NCBI RefSeq assembly: GCF_000715075.1 | Contig: NC_134087.1 | Coordinates: 109,965,161 to 110,029,160 of the forward strand | Reading direction: 5' to 3' | Length of the DNA stretch: 64,000 bases | Source of the DNA: Nicotiana tabacum | Lineage: Eukaryota > Streptophyta > Magnoliopsida > Solanales > Solanaceae | In this document: positions 58,309 to 64,000 of the stretch, one piece after another | How positions within the stretch are numbered: the first letter of the stretch is position 1 | Layout of the letters: every line of letters begins with the position of its first letter | Notes under the pieces: model-generated | Told to the model about the DNA's origin: nothing | Database searches by the model: none | Seen by the model: only the letters and a program-made list of their open reading frames with translations | Position numbers and translations under genes: made by a program

Positions 58309-59706
58309 ATGCGCGCCCCTACTGCAACTGTTAGAGGTCGGGGCCGGGGTAGAGACCGAGGATGCGCACACGGTGTAGCCAGAGCACCCGCGCGAGCTGC
58401 CACCGAGGTGCCACTAACAGTTCCATCCGGAGTCCAGGCACCTGACACGCCTACTGCTACTACTACTCTAGCCCTTCAGAAGACTCTGGCACAGTTCATG
58501 AGCATGTACACCACTTTGGCTCAGGTAGGGTTGCTTCCCCTTGCTGCAGCTACATCTCAGGCCGGGGGAGGAGCACAGACTCCCGGCGCCCGCACTCTTG
58601 AGCAGCGAGTGCATACTGATCAGGTCTCTGAGATTATTCCTGTACAGCTTGCAGTCTGAGATCAGCTCGAGGACATGGCAGCGGCTTCCGAGGAGGAGCA
58701 GCTAAGGCTTGAGATATTCAAGAGGTATGATCCTCCTGTATTCAGTGGGTTTGCCTTAGATGATGCCCTGGAAATTTTGGAGGAGTATCACCGTATCCTC
58801 CGCACTATGAGTATATCAAGATCGAGTGGGGTATCTTTCACTGCCTTCCAGCTTCGAGGAGCCGCCTGTGAGTGGTGGCGCACCTATGAGTTAGATAGTC
58901 CGGATGAGGCAGTTTCACTGACTTGGACTCAGTTTTCAGATATGTTCTTGAGGGAGTTTGTTCCTCAGAGCCTCAGGGACGCATGGCGCGCAGAGTTTGA
59001 GCATTTGCGCCAGGGTACTATGACTGTCTCGGAGTATGCTGTCTGTTACACCAGTTTGGCTAGACGTGCCCCAGCCTTGGTTTCTACTGTTCGCGAGAGG
59101 GTTCGCCGATTTATTGAAGGGCTTATTCCCAACATCAGGTCTAGCATGACTCATGAGTTGGAGATGGATATTTCTTATCAGTAAGTGGTGAGCATTGCTA
59201 GGAGGATTGAGGGTATACATGCTAGGGAGAGAGAGGAGAGGGGGGCCAAGAGGTCTCGAGAGTCGGGCCATTATTCTAGTGCTCGTGCCCCAGCTGGAGG
59301 TCGTCATGGTAGGGGTTATATGAGGCACCCTGTTCATTCAGCTCTTCCAGCAGCCAGTGGTATTCCAGCCCCTCCTATGCCTCAGGAGCCTTATTATGCA
59401 CCTCCAGTACCTAGCGCCTCTCCTGCACGGGGTGCTTTCAGAGGTCAGTCCAGCAGACCTGGCCCGAGCCAGTCATAGTCGCCACGTCCTCCCAGAGCTT
59501 GTTTTGAGTATGGTGACACACTCCATGTGGTGAGGGATTGCCCTAGACTTAGGTGGAGTGCGCCTCCACAGACTTCTCAGCCACAGTGTGCCCTACAGAG
59601 TTCTCATGCTATGGTTATAGCTCCAGTTGCTGCCCCACCTGCTCAGCCAGCTAGAGGTAGAGGTCGGGGAGGTAGAGGTCACTCTAGAGGGGGAGGCCAG
59701 GCCTGA
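58309..59706 (+). pseudogene. Tekay/Del-like gag with nonsense codons
   Basis: One frame runs from about 58309 to 59706 with stops at 58657, 59182 and 59476 and a final TGA at 59704. The start is Arg/Gly-rich (RGRGRGRDRG). The capsid core has PPVFSGF, CEWWRTYE and LTWTQFSDMFLREFVP, followed by the RRAPALV and RRFIEGLI segments. The knuckle near 59500 reads CFEYGDTLHVVRDCPR, where the second Cys of the CCHC motif is Tyr and the Gly before His is Leu, so it is probably inactive. A Gly/Arg-rich tail closes the protein. Gag would form the particle. ATG choice is uncertain because the stretch before 58309 has a stop just upstream. Confidence 0.87.
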
Positions 59707-61865
59707 TACTATGCCCTTCCTGCCCATACCGAGGTTGTCGCCTCCGATTCTGTCATCACAAGTATTATACTGGTTTGTCACAAAGATGCATCGGTTCTAT
59801 TCGATCTGGGCTCCACTTACTCTTATGTGTCTTCTTATTTTGCTCTGCATTTGGGTGTACCTCGGGATTCATTAAGCTCCCCTGTTTATGTTTCTACTCT
59901 TGTGGGAGACTCTCTTATTGTGGACCTCATTTATCAGTCGTGTTTGGTTGCTTTTAGTGGTTTTGAGACCAGAGCCGATTTATTATTACTCAGCATAGTA
60001 GATTTTGATATTATCTTGGGCATGGACTGGTTGTCGCCCCATTATGCTATTCTTGATTGTCACGTCAAAATCGTGACGCTGGTTATGCCAGGTGTACCGT
60101 GTGTTGAGTGGAGGGGTACTTTAGATCATACTCCTAGTAGAGTTATTTCTTTTCTTAAGGCTCAGCGAATGGTTGAAAAGGGGTGCGACGCATATCTAGC
60201 TTATGTGAGAGATGTCAGTATTGATACCCCTTCAGTTGATTTAGTCCCAATAGTACGAGATTTTCCTAATGTGTTTCCAGCTGATCTTTCGGGCATGCCA
60301 CCTGATAGAGATATTGATTTTGGCATTGATCTGTTGTCGGGCACTCAGTCCATTTCTATTCCTCCATATCGTATGACTCCTCCTGAGTTGAAGGAATTGA
60401 AGGATCAGTTACAGGAGTTGGTTGATAAGGGTTTTATTAGTCCCAGTGTATCACCTTAGGGTGCTCTTGTCTTGTTTGTGAAGAAAAAGGATGGTTCTAT
60501 GCGTATGTGTATTGATTATCGCCAGTTGAACAAAGTTACAGTGAAGAACAGTTATCCTTTGCCTCATATTGATGATCTGCTTGACCAGCTTCAGGGCACA
60601 CGGGTGTTTTCTAAGATTGACTTATGCTCAGGTTACCATCAGTTGAAGATTCGGGAGCCAGATATCCCGAAAACTGCTTTCAAGACTCGGTATGGTCATT
60701 ACGAGTTCCTTGTTATGTCATTTGGGCTGACCAATGCCCCAACAACCTTTAGCATTTGATGCACAGTGTGTTCCGTCCGTATCTTAACTCGTTTGTCATT
60801 GTATTTATTGATGATATTCTAGTGTATTCCTGGAGTCGGAAAGATCATGAGCAGCACCTGAGGACAGTGCTTCAGACCTTGAGAGAAAAGAAGTTATATG
60901 TTAAGTTCTCGAAATGTGAGTTTTGGTTGGATTCCGTGGCATTCTTAGGCCACGTGGTATCGAGTGAGGGTATTCAGGTGGATTCGAAGAACATAGAGGC
61001 AGTGTAGAGTTGGCCCAAACCATCCTCAGCTATAAAGATCCGCAGTTTTCTTGGCTTGGCAAGTTATTACCGTCGTTTTGTGGAGGGGTTTTCATCGATT
61101 GTAGCCCCTATGACTAGACTGACCTAGAAGGATGCTCCATTCCACTGGACAGAAGAGTGTGAGGCAAGCTTTCAGAAGCTCAAGACATCTTTGACTACAG
61201 CCCCAATTTTGATATTGCCTACATGTTCGGGGTCTTACACTGTCTATTGTGATGCCTCGAGGATTGGCTTTGGAGCGATTTTGATGCAGGACGGTAGGGT
61301 GATTGCCTACGCGTCCCGACAGTTGAAGGTTCACGAGAAGAATTATCCGATCCACGACCTTGAGTTAGCTACCATTGTTCACGTCCTGAAGATCTGGCAT
61401 CATTATTTGTATAGGGTTCCTTGTGAGGTTGATACCGATTATCGGAGCTTGCAGCACCTGTTCAAGCAAAATGATCTAAACTTGCACCAGATGAGGTGGT
61501 TCGAGTTGCTGAAGGACTATGATATTAGTATTTTGTATCACCCGAGCAAAGACAATATGGTGGTCGATGCCTTGAGTCGCCAGGCAGAGAGTTTAGGGAG
61601 TTTGGCTTATTTACCAGCATCGGAGAGGCCTATGGCGATGGATGTTCAGGCCTTAGCCAGCCAGTTGGTGAGATTGGATCTTTTGGAGCCCAGTCGGGTT
61701 CTAGCTTGCATGGTTTCTCAGTCTTCTTTATTTGATCGTATCAGGGAGCGTCACTATGATGACCCTCATTTGCTTGTCCTCAAGGACAAGGTTCAGCATG
61801 GTGATGCTAGAGATGTGACTATTGCTGATGACAGGGTACTAAGGATTTCGACCAGCTCGAAATAA
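59707..61865 (+). pseudogene. Tekay/Del-like pol: protease, RT and RNase H, truncated before integrase
   Basis: Protease has VLFDLGSTYSYVSS (catalytic Asp about 59803) and IILGMDWLS. RT has [64 protein letters not shown] and FIDDILVYS (Asp pair about 60812). RNase H has [13 protein letters not shown] (Asp about 61251), the [19 protein letters not shown] block and DALSR. Stops lie at 60457, 61005 and about 61124, and a one-base shift near 60750 moves the frame by one. Homology ends at about 61846 with [16 protein letters not shown], just before the integrase zinc finger; the next bases are a 90-bp tandem repeat from another element. RT and protease are the likely source type for the non-autonomous family, but this copy is dead. 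Confidence 0.88.
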
Positions 61866-62990
61866 CACCCCGACGGCCAAAGGCCATCGCCAAAAGAGAA
61901 GAGTTCGAGTTCGAACCACGACGGGTTAACATTTTGACCGGCTCGAAATAACACCCCGACTGCTAAGGGCCACCACCAAAAAAGAAGAGTTCAACCTCGT
62001 TCGAACCACGACGGGTTAACATTTCGACCGGCTCGAAATAACACCCTGACGGCTAAGGGCCATTACCAAAAAAGAAGAGTTCAGCCTCGTTTGAACCACG
62101 ACAGGTATTTTGACCAGCTTGAAATAACACCCCGACGGCCAAGGGCCATTGCAAAAAGAAGAAGAGTTCGACCTCGTTTGAACCACGACGAGTTAAAATT
62201 TCGAACAGTTCGAAATAACACCCCAAGGCCAAGGGCCATCACCAAAAAAAGAGTTGGACCTCATTTGAACCACGACGGGTTAACATTTCGACCAGCTTGA
62301 AATAACACCTCGCGGCCAAAGGCCATCGCTAAAAAAAAGAGTTCGACCTCGTTCGAACCACGACGGGTTAAGATTTCGACCGGCTCGAAATAATACCCCG
62401 CGGCCAAGGGCCATCGCCAAAAAAGAAGATTTCGACCTCGTTCGAACCACGACGGATTAACATTTCGACCAGCTCGAAATAACACCCTAACGGCCAAAGG
62501 CCATCGCCAAAAAAGAAGAGTTCGACCTCGTTTGAACCACAACGGGTTAACATTTTGACCGGATCAAAATAACACCCCGACGGCTAAGGGCCATCGCCGA
62601 AAAAGAAGAGTTCGACCTCATTCGAACCACGATGGGTTATCATTTCGACCAGCTCGAAATAGCACCCTGACGGCCAAAGGCCATCGCCAAAAGAGAAGAC
62701 TTCGACCGTGTTCGAACCTTGATGGGTTAACATTTCGATCGACTCGAAATAACACCCCGACGACTTAGGGCCAACACCAAAAAAGAAGAGTTGACCTCGT
62801 TCGAACCACGATGGGTTAACATTTCGACCAACTCAAAATAATACCCCAATGACCATCGCCAAAAGAGAAGAGATCGACCTTGTTCGAACCATAACGGGTT
62901 AACATTTCGACCAGCTCGAAATAATACCCCGACGGGCAAGGGCCATCGCCAAAAAAGAAGAGTTCGACCTCGTTCGAACCAACATTCGGC
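61847..62990. repeat. 86-91-bp tandem array, 13 copies
   Basis: CGAAATAACACCCCGAC recurs at 61858, 61944, 62034, 62120, 62211, 62298, 62386, 62475, 62565, 62655, 62745, 62834 and 62917, with most units 86-91 bp. Each unit also has GGCCAAGGGCCATCGCCAAA, GAAGAGTTCGACCTCGTTCG and GAACCACGACGGGTTAACAT. Minus-strand open frames (for example 62261-62542) are repeat translations. The array looks like the 3' untranslated repeats of a gypsy element, and it adjoins truncated pol. Confidence 0.88.
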
Positions 62991-63310
62991 CTCGTCCGAA
63001 TTCACAGTGGGCGACCTCGTCCGAATTTACAGTAGCCGACCTCGTCCGTACTCATATTCGGTGACCTCGCCAGAATCAACATTTGACGACCTCGCCCGAA
63101 TCAACATTCAGCGACCTCACCCGAATCAACATACGGCAACCTCGTCCGAATCCACATTAGGCGACCTCGCCCGAATTCACATTCGGCAACCGCGCCCGAA
63201 TTCCCATTCGGCGACCACTCCCGAATTCCCATTCGGCGACCACACCTGAATTCCCATTCGGCGACCGCGCCCGAATTCCCATTCGACGACCTCGTCCGAA
63301 TTCACATTCG
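62985..63310. repeat. 25-bp tandem array, about 13 copies
   Basis: Units of the form CGACCTCGCCCGAATTCACA followed by TTCGG occur at an exact 25-bp period over most of the stretch (for example GACC at 63013 and 63038). It follows the 90-bp array directly. Its core (CGACCTCG and CGAA) is also part of the 90-bp unit, so one array may have seeded the other. Confidence 0.85.
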
Positions 63311-63560
63311 ACCTCATCGCCCGTCCATATCCAAGGACTCGAATGACCTCCTCCGATGCCGTCATCCTTGCCAAAGCCGCCATCCTAGCCTCGACGGCCT
63401 TCTCCAACTCTACCGTCTTCTTGATTGACTCATCACTCAAATCATTGGCCCTGATCAAACTCTGCTCGAGTTCAACCCGCGGGGATACCACTTTGACCTA
63501 AAGATCGGCACCCTCAGCCGCAATCCATACTAGTCGACCTCCCCATCCGAATTTCTCGAA
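63311..63560 (-). pseudogene. Antisense ORF remnant upstream of the LTR
   Basis: A minus-strand frame, open but for one stop near 63499, reads GRLVWIAAEGADL, then VELEQSLIRANDLSDESIKK, TVELEKAVEARMAALARM. It has the look of a coiled coil, and its sense is opposite to the LTR at 63628. Antisense ORFs between pol and the 3' LTR are known in some Tat-lineage elements. I cannot identify the protein. It may be chance open frame over a gene-like composition. Confidence 0.35.
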
Positions 63561-63611
63561 CTACGATTAATGAAGTCCGCTCACCGAGCTCGACCAAAAG
63601 ACGACCTCGAT

Positions 63612-63627
63612 AAGCGGAGGGACTAAC
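63612..63627 (+). promoter_or_regulatory. Possible polypurine tract
   Basis: AAGCGGAGGGACTAAC lies just before a TG start of the putative LTR. It is less purine-pure than the others, so this is tentative. Confidence 0.4.
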
Positions 63628-64000
63628 TGTATGGGTCAAAATCAGATCAAAAAAATTCGGTACGCGGAGACAACAGGACGAGAATGGACAGTTATCGATA
63701 AGGCCGAGGTTGGACAATCATCGATAAGGCCGAGGTCGGACAGACCAAGGTCGGACCGGTCGAGATCGGATAGTTTTCGATAAGGCCGAGGTCGGACAGT
63801 CATCAATAGGGCCGGTCGGACATACATCAATAAGGCCGAGGTCCTGCAGACCAAGGTCGGACAATCATTAGTAAGGTCGAGGTCGGGCAGTGACGAAATA
63901 GCTAGTTTGCTTTGGAATCCTTAAAGGGAATATTCCCTTTAATTGTACTTTTTTAGGATTTTCTATGGACACCCCTTATAAATAGGAAGAGAGGACTTCG
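63628..64000 (+). mobile_element. Start of an LTR, running past the window end
   Basis: It starts TGTATGGGTCAAAATC. Inside are about seven imperfect copies of a 26-bp unit (CGATAAGGCCGAGGTCGGAC and variants, 63695-63890) and a TATA box (TATAAATA, 63977-63984) followed by a purine-rich start region, as in a U3 promoter. The end of the LTR is outside the window. Confidence 0.5.

Noticed and set aside
58309..58400. RGRGRGRDRG start taken as an RGG-box RNA-binding protein.
   Set aside because: It is the N-terminus of gag, directly followed in the same frame by the capsid core.
62261..63005. Minus-strand frames with repeated ELFFFGDGLWP- and FRAGRNVNPS-like peptides.
   Set aside because: They are translations of the 90-bp tandem repeat.

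Overview
The window is nuclear DNA from a flowering plant, almost certainly Solanaceae and most likely Nicotiana or a close relative. The support is Ty3/gypsy LTR families of solanaceous type (termini TGTAACGACCCG...GGTCGTGACA with an initiator-tRNA-Met primer site), a Tnt1/Tork-like Copia element, a plant class I small heat-shock gene with heat-shock promoter elements, and a GRF zinc-finger gene. Roughly nine tenths of the sequence is LTR retrotransposon. No intact cellular coding sequence is visible. The two host genes found are both broken.

Layout. 1-1768: unassigned non-coding DNA. 1769-11719: one large gypsy element whose 5' end (leader, truncated 5' LTR and an attached Tat-type LTR scrap) is inverted relative to its 3' part and 3' LTR. 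11720-12857: 3' end and LTR of a Copia element. 12858-14829: gag fragment, primer site and 5' LTR of another gypsy element (minus strand). 15091-20990: class I small heat-shock gene with HSE and TATA box. It has an internal stop codon at codon 20, and its 3' flank is split by a 4,980-bp Copia element (15775-20754, 5-bp duplication ATGTG). 20760-23226: non-coding DNA and a hAT-like non-autonomous transposon.

23227-55354: a GRF zinc-finger/membrane-anchor pseudogene (54295-54699). Its putative 5' flank (to 23975) is separated from its start codon by a two-layer nested insertion. The outer layer is a non-autonomous gypsy element (23976-54282, duplication AAGAC). The inner layer is a 20,164-bp Tat-lineage gypsy element (27360-47523, duplication ATACT) carrying decayed gag, protease, G-patch, RT, two RNase H domains and integrase, plus a 3' region full of tandem repeats and hairpins. 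55355-61846: a Tekay/Del-like gypsy element, probably related to the autonomous source of the non-autonomous family, cut off after RNase H. 61847-64000: three tandem-repeat arrays, an antisense ORF remnant and the start of an LTR from a further gypsy element.

How the parts relate. The insertion order can be read from the exact target duplications: GRF gene, then non-autonomous element, then Tat element. The non-autonomous family keeps LTRs, PBS and PPT but only a scrap of protease-RT linker. It would therefore depend on proteins from a Tekay/Del-like relative such as the one at 55355. The least expected features are the tandem repeat at 32916-33716, whose two palindromic arms change together between copies, and the inversion breakpoint inside the first element. 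I did not see an unknown multi-gene system. All identity statements are by eye and without alignment software.
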